Shown here piece after piece: positions 46,009 through 55,432 of a DNA stretch of 64,000 bases. Location: contig MU270085.1 in assembly GCA_021432635.1 (NCBI GenBank), positions 1 to 64,000 of the forward strand, in the 5' to 3' direction. The first letter of the stretch is position 1; the number at the start of each line of letters is the position of its first letter. The notes under the pieces were generated by a model. It was not told where the DNA came from and did no database searches. It saw only the letters and a program-made list of their open reading frames with translations. This stretch comes from Thozetella sp. PMI_491. Lineage: Eukaryota > Ascomycota > Sordariomycetes > Chaetosphaeriales > Chaetosphaeriaceae. A program made the translations under genes and the position numbers.

Positions 46009-46176
46009 CCATTTCAACCGTCTCCACCTGTCCAGTTCCACTTTTTTAGCCAATCATAATGTAAAAGCGAGAGCAGCCTGCCTAACCAAACACAACGTTT
46101 AGGCAGGCTGCTCTCGCTTTTACATTATAATTAGCCGAAAAGAGTGGGAATAGGCAGGTTGAGACGGTTGAAATGG
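46009..46176. repeat. Long hairpin, ~77-base arms around a short loop
   Basis: Arm 46009-46085 pairs with the complement of about 46099-46176. The inner 30 bases (ATAATGTAAAAGCGAGAGCA and on through GCCTGCCTAA) are perfect. The outer part, starting CCATTTCAACCGTCTC, is perfect for 16 bases, then differs mostly by C/T and G/A changes plus one indel. The loop is roughly a dozen bases. It lies 10 bases from the preceding foldback. Confidence 0.8.
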
Positions 46177-46799
46177 GCAGATGATCTGCTACTCTCATCC
46201 CAATTGGAGTTAAAGGTGCCCCTTACCCTCACGAGACCAGAGGCGGCCCAGGCTTCTAAGCTTCCGTTTTTATGCCACAATAGATCTCTTAGAATTTCTC
46301 CTGGCCCCTTAAGCCAGCATAAATATATCGTCTACGCCCGGAAAATACAGACTTGCTGACGCCTAAAGACACTAGTGAACTGTTCCGCTATTCACGTGTT
46401 CTTCATCCTGGTTTTACCAGAAGCTTCTCGGCCTTAAAGTTTAGCAATTGTGGACATACCAAGTACCTAGCTATAGTTTTGCCGGCATAACTTTATTACT
46501 TTGCTTGGGCTTCCGGATGGAGCTCTATGAGATCATTTGCGTCTTCCCATGCCATATCTCCAGGGCCCATCTCACGTAAGTTGGCTAGGTTTGGCTTTGA
46601 GATGGCTGCGCACTCTCGGTTCAAGAAGCAGAATAGCTCACGCCCCATACATCATAAAGCAATTTAAGCATGTCCATACCATGCCGGAGGTTAGGCGAGA
46701 ATGAAGTATAAAGAGGACCCTTCACATCCTTGGTGTCTGTGAAGAACCGGTAGTTCTTCGACCCAATTTGCTTTATTACACGTTTCACAAGACGACGAT
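46177..46799. other. Intergenic between hairpins and the next gene
   Basis: No gene seen. Probably includes the promoter of the 46.8-kb reading frame. Confidence 0.4.
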
Positions 46800-48799
46800 A
46801 TGTTTTCTACCAACGCTAATTCGGCTGTCAGGTGCCTAGAAGCGCTACATCGCTGCCACGCCAACCATCAAGCAGTTTCCCAAGATCCAGCGCAGGAGGA
46901 ATTTGCAATCCAAGATGCGGCGACTGATCATCGCGTTTCTCCTCACTATATCGCGCAATGCCTTGCCCGCAAAGCGGCAGAGACGCTTACCCAGAGAGAG
47001 CTTTTACTCTTCCTTGCCTTTCTAGAACGCCCGAAATCCGATGGGAGCCAAGATCATACCCTGTTGCGTGAAATGCTGGAAGAGAGGCTTGGATACTTCT
47101 ACTCTGGGGAGGGCCAAATTTCTGGCGAAAATCGCGATATGCTTGCCGCACCCACTGGCCCCGAGGATGCCTATCTGGGTATTATTCTACATATACAGAG
47201 CGAGAATGAGTCAATTGGAGGGTTCTAGAACGATAAAAGTGCGACAATCAGCCTTCTCAGTCAAAAAGGAATAAACAGCGGCTTCGCTTTCGGATACGAC
47301 TGGCATTGGCGGGGAGACAAAGCATTCTCGGGCAAACCTGGCTGTCCAACAAGCAAATGGGGAAGGGGATTAAAAGCCTTCCATGACAGACTTTCTGCCG
47401 ACATTTTGGACCTCTTGCCTCTGCCATTTGTTGTCTCTGGTTCTTTCTGTGCCCGAGACAGCATTCGAAAATACCTCACGGTCGAAGCTCGATATATCGA
47501 AATCCCGCTACACCCTCCCGCAGGAATCCTAAGGGTCGACCTGGACTTTCGATCCAATGGTTTACGCCGCATTTTCTTCCACATTCATCACCCATCTTCT
47601 GGGCTTTTTATGGCTAGGGAGACTCGACAGCAGATGGCAGTCCAGATAGATGGAGGTCTGAATTTCGTTCTGTGGCTACTGGGAAGGCGGTACAATACAG
47701 ATGTTTTCATTCGGGAGTACGCCGATTATGATCGGCATCACGGGAAGAACGCACCTCTCCAGGAAATGTGGGCTTATTTAAAAAAAGAGAGGACGGAAGG
47801 TCGGCGTTTGCGACTTGACGAATACAGACCAGGATTTGTGAACTAGGCGAGTAGGCACTTGGGTCGAGATCCGCAGCTTTTACTCTCCAGGGGGGAATCG
47901 CTTGCCAGTGCGATTACCGAACCAATTCGCAAAAAGATGCGAGATACACGATTAAAATACTACCGCACAACTCCCACCATAACCTACCAATCCGCCAAGT
48001 TGGCGTCGGAGCGACCGGGGCAGCAAATGCTGCCTGCGCCCTTATTCTGGAATGACCAGCCGGTCTCAATTGGCCATATTAGGCGCTCGAAGGGGTATGA
48101 GAAGATTGGCGTGGATATAGCTGACTCTAAAATGTTAAAAAAAGGCAAGTTGCTTTCGTGATTGGAAACCTATACCCTACTAAATAAGTATAGGTTTGGA
48201 AGCTACTACCGATCTAGACAAACCCAGCCCTGGTAGTGAGTTTAAGAAATATGTTCTTAGCCGCCCAGAATTGAGTTGACGATTTCTTTTTCTATCTAGG
48301 CAAGTCGCAAGCACTTCAGGAAGCGTCGAACTGCCGTAGGGGCGGTGTGAGGTGGAAGGACACGATACTTAGAAAGAGACTTTTACAAGGGTCCCTATTC
48401 CACCCCAACCAAAGCAAAGCAGGCGCACGAAAGGTTCGATTTCGGCATATCGAAGCTTGTGTACCCACGGAAGCAGATCCTCGGACCGTTTTCATACAAT
48501 GTTATCTTGTGCCAGACGGCACGCGAAACCGATTTCACTGCATTTCCGACGACATGCCGTATAGCCCTGCCCATCGTCTCAGCATCAAAATGGAATACAA
48601 GACTGTGGCGCGAAATGAGGAGCAAACAAAGTGGCTACGGCTGCGTGGAAAGGATGCGGAAAGGAAACTGTGCTCTTTGGTTGATTTCCTGGAGAATAAG
48701 CATTTTTCATGGGCAGAAAAGCAGAGCCAAGAGTTTCTATCTTCGGGTACGTGTATGCGCCAAGAAATCCAGCTGGTTTCCTCTTCCGCCGGGGAATGA
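46800..48799 (+). pseudogene. Unrecognised protein; one frame broken only by two TAG codons
   Basis: From ATG 46800 a single frame runs to 48144 with in-frame TAGs only at 47226-47228 (codon 143) and 47844-47846 (codon 349). It then joins, in phase, across an intron 48145-48299 (donor G/GCAAGT, acceptor TTTCTATCTAG) to an exon ending at 48799, giving about 615 codons. Readable segments include ETLTQRELLLFLAFLERPKS, GFAFGYDWHWRGDKAFSGKP, RRIFFHIHHPSSGLFMARET, LNFVLWLLGRRYNTDVFIRE and DQPVSIGHIRRSKGYEKIGV. I know no family for it. No signal peptide or membrane helix. Both stops are one RIP-type step from CAG or TGG, so a recently disabled gene is likeliest; stop readthrough is the alternative. 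Confidence 0.5.
48166..48197. repeat. 10-bp perfect stem in the putative intron
   Basis: AAACCTATAC (48166-48175) and GTATAGGTTT (48188-48197) pair across a 12-base loop containing ACTAAAT, just inside the 5' part of the proposed GC-AG intron. Confidence 0.5.
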
Positions 48800-50032
48800 G
48801 GGCGTGGCATTAAAGAACAGCTGACCGGAAAAGCTAAGAATATAATTTTGTATATATCCTGGGAAACGTGCCACTATTATGTAGAAAGGTAGCAAATCTT
48901 ACAGGACAAGAAGTTGCAGCCTTTTCGTTTATAAATCTCGACATCTGTATGGGTGGTATATGTAACTACTGGGTTGGTATAGCCGTGCTCTTTCTAGCCA
49001 TTAACCCTAGTATAAATAATTAACCTTAAAAATCTAAAACAAGTTTATCTCCCTCTCTCCATTTATTAAAAACGGCATCTGTTAATTAGTACCTAGGGTG
49101 TGAGTTATTGGTAAGGTGACGGCCAGTGGGTTAGGACTGCTCGACATGGGAAAATCTCGGCGCGGCTAGGCACACAGCCTGCGGCAGGAATGTACCGAGT
49201 CGTCGTTACGGAGTAGGGCCCCGGGTCTCTTAGTGTAATCCCGGGAGGCGCTTTATACGGGAAGCCTAACAATGCGCAAGCAGATTGGTTACTATACGGC
49301 TACGATAGGCACCTTGGCCAATTTGGCGGGTTACGAGACTAACAATAAGTACATGCGAAAGACCTGCTGGCAGCATTTTAGTTTAGGTTGCTCTGTAAAT
49401 GCTGGTAGAATTTTTAACGTTGATGCAATAGCTAACGTTAGCAGGGAGAGGTTCTGGAGGCTGTATCCAGTCTGGGGGCCGGGGGCAGAAAAACACTGCC
49501 TGCCTAGCCACAACCCCGGCTGAGGTATCGGTGCCAACGTGTTACAGGTTGCCGCCGGTGTTAGGGCTGCCGAAAACGACATGCCCGTGCCAGCGATTTT
49601 CAGCAGCCTCAACACCAGGTTTTGGGTTTTTTACACTGCAACTTTAGCATTGCCAGGGTCGTCGGCCAGATGTTATGCAGCCTGACCGGTGTCGAGACGG
49701 CTCGCTCCCGTTTTCGCTACTTATTTAACAACATAGGAAGAGAGGTGGGCATTAAATGTAGTATCCTCCGTACTGTGCGACCGCAAACTGGCGTATCCTC
49801 CCGAGATTGGACACAGATCAGCTGCACGATATAACTAGATGAGGGAAACAGAGCACCGGCTCTTCGATTAGGATCATAGATTACTAGGCTTTCAGTAAGT
49901 GCCCGATTGCGTTATTGTGGCTTTGCAACACCTCGCCAATGTGAGGATCCATGAGAATTCAGTATTATCCTAAACTATTCAGGTATCTAATGCCTAACCA
50001 CCACCCAAGCACCAAAGGTGAGGCTTGACGGC
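48800..50032. other. Stretch without supportable gene
   Basis: A plus-strand frame at 49272-49523 (MRKQIGYYTATIGTLANLAG) continues with interruptions to about 49700 and may be another relic, but I recognise no family. 48.84-49.10 kb is A/T-rich. Confidence 0.35.
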
Positions 50033-51424
50033 TTAGAGCTTTTTTATAACCGCGTCTACTACCTCTTGGGCCTGCGCCCACACATAGGCACTCAGGTCGG
50101 CGGCGAACGCCTGGCCGACGTACCAGGTGTTCCGTTGGCCTTGAAGCGCCGTAATGTCCGACCAGAACCCGGCAACCATCTCCTCCTGGCCGACGGAACA
50201 GACGAGCGGACTGTGGTCGTCGAACCCCCAGTACTTGGGTTTATCGCCAACTGGAAATGCCCCAGCCTCGCGGATGGTAGTAAGACGCTCCTCGAGGAAG
50301 TGCTTCGCATCTTCTGTGTCGAAACCTGGCTCGCCGACGACATATGCCGCCGAATACGGCGTGTCGGCCAGATTGATGAAGCGGGCGTTGGGCCGCTTTG
50401 GGACGAAGTACCGGTCTGGATCCGATGAGACAGGGTCTAGGTCGGTTGCATTGGGCATGCCCTCGATTGTAAGTAGTCCGTTGAACATCGTGACGCAGTC
50501 CCACTTGGAAAATAGGCCGTCTTCCTCATCTGTGGTGTCGAAGGGAGCCATGTTATCTTCGGTAGGCACGAAAGCGACTACGACATGTTTTGAATAGACC
50601 TTGGTGCATCCACCAGGCCCTCTGACAATTGATTTGATGGAACCCTCCTGATCGCGCCTGACCGATTGGATGTGCGTGTTGAGCCGGACTTTGTCACCGA
50701 GGTGTTCCTGTATCTTCCCATAGAGTTCGGTGTTATTGTGGGATTCGGGAACTACCAGGGGCGTCCCGTCGAACCACGGGAAGCCAAAAGTCGAGACGGC
50801 CTGCAAGGTCGGTAGGGCCAGCAGGTCGTTGGCCCAATGCGCATCCTCGAGCGAGAGGACGATGGGCTCGAGCTGTAGCTCCTTCACTGTCTCGATGAAC
50901 GGCCGCGCGAGGGGTGCAGCATCACCCAGTGGCGTGGGGAGGTCGTATTTAGGGTAGATGTATTCTTTGTATTTGAGGCCGAACTCGAGCCATCTGCCTA
51001 GCGCGGCCTGTTGGTCTTCGGCTGAGAATACCGTGATATTGACAGGTTTTGCTGTAACTTGGTCCAGAGGGACTGATGTGAAGGAAATCCCGGAGCCGAC
51101 TGTTGTATTGATACCGTAGCGGTTGAAGAATGGCGTTACGAAGCTCAGGTTGTGGTACGCCTGGACGCCAAACTCGATAGGGTGGTCCACGCCAGGAACA
51201 TCGATGGTATTGACATGGCCGCCGAGCCTCGACGCTCTCTCCACAACTAGGACGTTCTTCTGGTAAATGTCGGTGAGCTGGGCGGCGACGTAGGCCCCCG
51301 ACGCGCCACCCCCCAGAACCAGAACATCGACGGCGACTTCCTTGCAGGCGGAGCAAGGCGACGCTGAGGCGACTGCGATGAACGCCACTGGCACCATGGC
51401 GCAGAGAAAGCTATGGGGCACCAT
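50033..51424 (-). CDS. Secreted FAD-dependent oxidoreductase (amine-oxidase/CpaO-like)
   Basis: Intronless 463-residue flavoprotein. A signal peptide (residues 1-22, FIAVASASPC) is followed by the dinucleotide-binding fold VDVLVLGGGASGAYVAAQL and its second-strand acidic end NVLVVERASRLGGHVNT. The C-terminal flavin motif is NTWYVGQAFAADLSAYVWAQ. Length and these motifs match the family often labelled beta-cyclopiazonate dehydrogenase-like or FAD/NAD(P)-binding amine oxidase in filamentous fungi. The actual substrate of most members is unknown. Transcribed away from the P450 at 53.4 kb, with a 1.95-kb shared upstream region. The GC-ending codon use matches other intact genes here. Confidence 0.9.
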   Translation of the reverse strand: MVPHSFLCAMVPVAFIAVASASPCSACKEVAVDVLVLGGGASGAYVAAQLTDIYQKNVLVVERASRLGGHVNTIDVPGVDHPIEFGVQAYHNLSFVTPFFNRYGINTTVGSGISFTSVPLDQVTAKPVNITVFSAEDQQAALGRWLEFGLKYKEYIYPKYDLPTPLGDAAPLARPFIETVKELQLEPIVLSLEDAHWANDLLALPTLQAVSTFGFPWFDGTPLVVPESHNNTELYGKIQEHLGDKVRLNTHIQSVRRDQEGSIKSIVRGPGGCTKVYSKHVVVAFVPTEDNMAPFDTTDEEDGLFSKWDCVTMFNGLLTIEGMPNATDLDPVSSDPDRYFVPKRPNARFINLADTPYSAAYVVGEPGFDTEDAKHFLEERLTTIREAGAFPVGDKPKYWGFDDHSPLVCSVGQEEMVAGFWSDITALQGQRNTWYVGQAFAADLSAYVWAQAQEVVDAVIKKL

Positions 51425-53377
51425 AATGAGAGAAGGGCAGGGAGATGGGGCTGGTGAATGAAGACGCCGGCAACCGGACTGAACCCGGCCTGGATCTGGT
51501 CGCGCTTCGACTTAGGAGGCTCGCGAAGTATCAAGAGAGGTGAGGGATACTCGCGGATCTTGTGCAAACCCGGGTCTAGACGCGGCGTCACAACTGAAAG
51601 GTAGCACTCAAAGATCTGTGTCTACTCTGTTTTGCACTTTTGCCCTAGTAAGTATCTGTGCGACGCCAGGCTATTATCCGCAATCATGTTGGCAACTTCG
51701 TGAGATTAGCAGACATGGCCGTTGGGAGTCCGAAGCAGACGCGTGCCTAGCCGTCAGCACTTTTTTTTTTTACGCGGCGCATGCGAGTCGAGCACAGGCA
51801 GCAATATCGACAATCTTTCCCGTATAGGGCCCATACGCCGCTCCTAATAATATCCGGTCAGACTCGCAGATCCTAGGTAGATCAATGGGCCAAACCAAAG
51901 TGTAGCAGCGCGCGCAGCTGGATTGGGCTTCTGTCGGCTAAGGCTAGCAGGGATGCAAATCTCGGGTGCCACATATGATGACAGCTGCATAACTAACTTT
52001 AGGAGAACGGCTTGGATGATGCGAGGTGCTGGTCCCTAATCCGAGCCACGGGATTCTCAAGTTCGATGCCTAGAAATCTCGATTCGCACCCCTACCACCA
52101 CCAGCTGCTAAATTTCGGGAGCATTTTTAGGTAGTTACATGGGAAGATTTGTGCCCTTTGAGGGCTAGTTATACACTCGCTAGTGGCCGTTTTGGCAGCA
52201 CCATGGGTCGTCGCTTATTTGTATGTGCAATGCATGTAACCTTTACCCCTACGTTAATCCTCTGTGTGACGGTCTACCATACCGCAGCATCAGCAGCCGG
52301 TATAGGATGCTACTTATTAATCATCATCAGTGTATCCAATTCCCGCTGGTGTGTTGCATCCCACGCGCCTATACCCGCACCCTCATGTCCCGACGGCGCC
52401 AAGACGTTGCCTTCCCTGCTGACAGGTACTATGTCGTGCAACAAGAAAAGTAAGCAGTATCATTTACAACTAGGTAATCATCAAAGAAAACATCCCCGAA
52501 CTTTTTCTTCCTTTTTTTTCGTCGCAGACTCGCCTCGACGCCGGAAAGATTCAAGAGTCCGAAGTGAGGCTGTGGCAAAGAACACCACGAAAACCAACAT
52601 GCGGCGCATGCGCTCTGCGCAAGAAGTCCCAACATATGCCCAAATGCCAAAAGCCAACTACTCTCCCGCCGCCGACTGATTCCGGGACGATATACGAGAG
52701 TGGCGCCGGGGAGGGGGAGGTGCAGGGGCAACCGGTCGCTTAGACGTTGCTTATCATGACCTATCGCGCGTGCCGGGGTTAAGTCACACAAAGCCCTACT
52801 CCAGATGTAGAGTCAATCGCGAGCATAAATTCTGATTAGTACGCACCCTCTTCCACGCGACAACCAAGCGGAAGGTAGAATGTGTCAGCCGTGCCACACC
52901 GTAGCGAGTGAGATGGAGGGGGGACTTTGTACGTCGACATGGAGGGTTGTGGACAAACGAGCTCATCACGTTGACAGTTCCTCTTGGCAACCAATACAAA
53001 GCCTGCCCGCCTGCTACGACCATGGCTCTGCATGGTAATATCGGTATGTTGTTGCGCATGCGCCTAGAGTAGAGAGTCATTTCCATGTTGGTGGAGGGCT
53101 CGATGTGTTGTTGATGGAGGGTATGGTGTTGTCACGATGGTGGGAATAATTTTGACCATTCGTCGTTGGTGGTCACTGTACCCCCCTTGAGCTACAGGAT
53201 ACTTGATGTGATGTGTGCAAAGTATAACAGACAGCATTTTCCTGAGCTTAGAGGACCAAATTTGCCTTCATCCCTCTTGTTAGGAGAACGGTCCCTTGTC
53301 CACGCTTTCGACCTCATAAACTACTGTATCCAACTATATCATTAGCCTAGGTACTCACCTGAAAGACTGTGGCCACT
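51425..53377. promoter_or_regulatory. Divergent intergenic region, FAD oxidoreductase / P450
   Basis: Nearly 2 kb between divergent genes. Open frames here (for example 52149-52679) lack motifs. Poly-T runs near 51762 and 52507. Presumably both promoters and leaders. Confidence 0.4.
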
Positions 53378-55006
53378 ATGGTGGACATGTACGTGCCCCA
53401 GAACTTTCTATATATTTTCTATGCATCCATCGGATACCTCCTATTTGCCCTTGCTCGCTTCATCATATCTACGCTTCGACCGCGCAGATTCCCTCCGGGT
53501 CCCCCAACTCTCCCTGGTCTTGGCAACCTTCACCAGATCCCCTTGAACAAGCCATACCTTACCTTCGCGTCATGGGCCAAACAATATGGCCCAATCATAG
53601 GCCTCAAGTTCGGTCCCGCCAACTTTGTCATTCTACACCGGGCCGAGGAGGTTCGGGAGCTCTTCGAATGCCGCGGCGCACTCTTCGCCGCCCGGCCGAA
53701 GATGGTAATTCCGTGCGACTATGTGTTCCCAGGGGAATGGGAGCAGCACGCTGTCTTCATGAGTGTTGACTTCCAGCGAAAGCAACGTAAGGCGACCCGA
53801 CATCACCTCAGCCCGGCAGGCCTCGAGGAGCTTGCGCCGATCCAGCGAGCCATGGCCGTGCGTCTAGCCCACGATCTACTGGATGGTTCCAACTTTATCG
53901 ACTGCTTCCACCACTGGTCACTCGCCGCCCCGCTGTCTATGATCGGTGGACAGAAAGTCGAAGACTTAGGCCCGGAATGGGTCCACAAGTACCACGAGAC
54001 GCAGAAGACATGGGTGAGCTTATTGGAGCCAGGCATCCAGCCTCCTGTCGACCTCTTTCCGGTGCTCGCATGGCTTCCTGAGAGATTCGCATCATGGAAA
54101 AAGAAGGCGGCATCGGTCCGCCATGATCTGCACGAGGTATACGCGAGCATGATGACGCATGCAAAGAGACTTCATGATGCACACTCTGTAACGAAACGAG
54201 ACCCAGGCACGGCACGTTACGAGTCGCTCATGGCCAGGATGCTACGAGAAGAGGACGAGAAGACAAAATCACAGAGATTCTCGGAAAGAGAAGTCGCCCT
54301 CATTGGTGGCTCTCTTCTCGACGCTGCCGCAGACACCACACTTGGCGCCGCTCTCTTCCTGGTGCAAGCTCTGGCGGCATTCCCCCACATCCAGCGCCGG
54401 GCACAAGAAGAGATCGACAGCCAACTAGGCACAGAATTGATTCCGGAAGACATTGATATCTCCAAATTGCCGTACCTTACGGCCTGCATAATGGAGGTCC
54501 TCCGCTGGCGTCCCACCGCCCCGCAGGGCCTCCCACGCGTATGCATGGAGGACCAGGAGATTCTAGGGTACCGAATCCCGAAGGGCACGACCATCATGTG
54601 CAATTTATGGGCCATCCTGCACGACCCCGACGAGTATGACCGGCCGGAAGCCTTTGAGCCCGAGCGGTACTTGCGGAATCCCTTGGGAACAAAGCATCGC
54701 GACAATGGCGGCAACTTGTCGTGGCGGAAGCCTACATACGCCTTTGGGGCGGGACGCCGCATCTGCCCCGGAGAGCAATTCGCCGACATGGCCCTACATA
54801 TCGCGTTCGCCCATCTTTTATGGGTATATGACATTGTCCCGGACGGACATCTTGATCTAAGCACCGAGACTGGCGTGATTTCTGCCTTGTCGCTCACGCC
54901 GAAGCCGTTCCCTGTGAAGTTCGTGCCGCGGAGCGAGCAGAAAAGACAGGCAGTGGTTGATGGGTACTTGAAGGGAAATCAGCTGCTAGCAGACATCCTT
55001 CCATGA
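53378..55006 (+). CDS. Cytochrome P450 monooxygenase, intronless
   Basis: ER-anchored haem monooxygenase of 542 residues. Start at ATG 53378 (MVDMYVPQNF); the hydrophobic anchor FLYIFYASIGYLLFALARFI is followed by the proline hinge RRFPPGPPTLPGLGN. The I-helix oxygen-binding motif is LLDAAADTT, the K-helix ExxR is EVLRWRP, the PERF-type motif is FEPERYL, and the haem loop is FGAGRRICPGEQFA with ligand Cys463. The overall pattern resembles the O-methylsterigmatocystin-oxidoreductase-like group (many CYP subfamilies), which acts on secondary metabolites or xenobiotics. No backbone synthase (PKS, NRPS or terpene synthase) is visible in the window, so a biosynthetic cluster role is unproven. Complete and undamaged. 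Confidence 0.94.
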   Translation: MVDMYVPQNFLYIFYASIGYLLFALARFIISTLRPRRFPPGPPTLPGLGNLHQIPLNKPYLTFASWAKQYGPIIGLKFGPANFVILHRAEEVRELFECRGALFAARPKMVIPCDYVFPGEWEQHAVFMSVDFQRKQRKATRHHLSPAGLEELAPIQRAMAVRLAHDLLDGSNFIDCFHHWSLAAPLSMIGGQKVEDLGPEWVHKYHETQKTWVSLLEPGIQPPVDLFPVLAWLPERFASWKKKAASVRHDLHEVYASMMTHAKRLHDAHSVTKRDPGTARYESLMARMLREEDEKTKSQRFSEREVALIGGSLLDAAADTTLGAALFLVQALAAFPHIQRRAQEEIDSQLGTELIPEDIDISKLPYLTACIMEVLRWRPTAPQGLPRVCMEDQEILGYRIPKGTTIMCNLWAILHDPDEYDRPEAFEPERYLRNPLGTKHRDNGGNLSWRKPTYAFGAGRRICPGEQFADMALHIAFAHLLWVYDIVPDGHLDLSTETGVISALSLTPKPFPVKFVPRSEQKRQAVVDGYLKGNQLLADILP

Positions 55007-55432
55007 GTTCTGGCCAAGCAATGGGAGAATCGCCAGTTTCGGGGGTAATATACACGAGACGGATACGAAGCCAAGTCGTTGCGCGTGCTTTTAATTTCCC
55101 TCAATATTGTTTTTCCCTCTATAAGGCGATTGCTGGATTTATTTACCTCTAGCGAGTCAGATCAAGATTACTGAGTACAGTCACACATACAAGCTAGTCA
55201 TCCAAAGTTGCAAGTCGTAAAAATATACTTAGTTGCCCTTGGAAGCCATGAGTTAGAAACGAAGGCTATACACAATTTGTGCCAGTCTTGGCATCCTAAC
55301 ACTGCCGTGAACAGGGAGCGCGCGAGAAGTCACATTAAATCAGCCAATCAACAGTTACGCTCATGGCCACGACACTACATGTAACGCTGCTACAGTAATA
55401 AAAGTGGCAGAAATAGTCCCTCCACTGGAGCC

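Noticed and set aside
52149-52679. 176-codon plus frame between FAD oxidoreductase and P450
   Set aside because: No homology that I recognise, no codon bias like neighbours, and it lies in a divergent promoter region.
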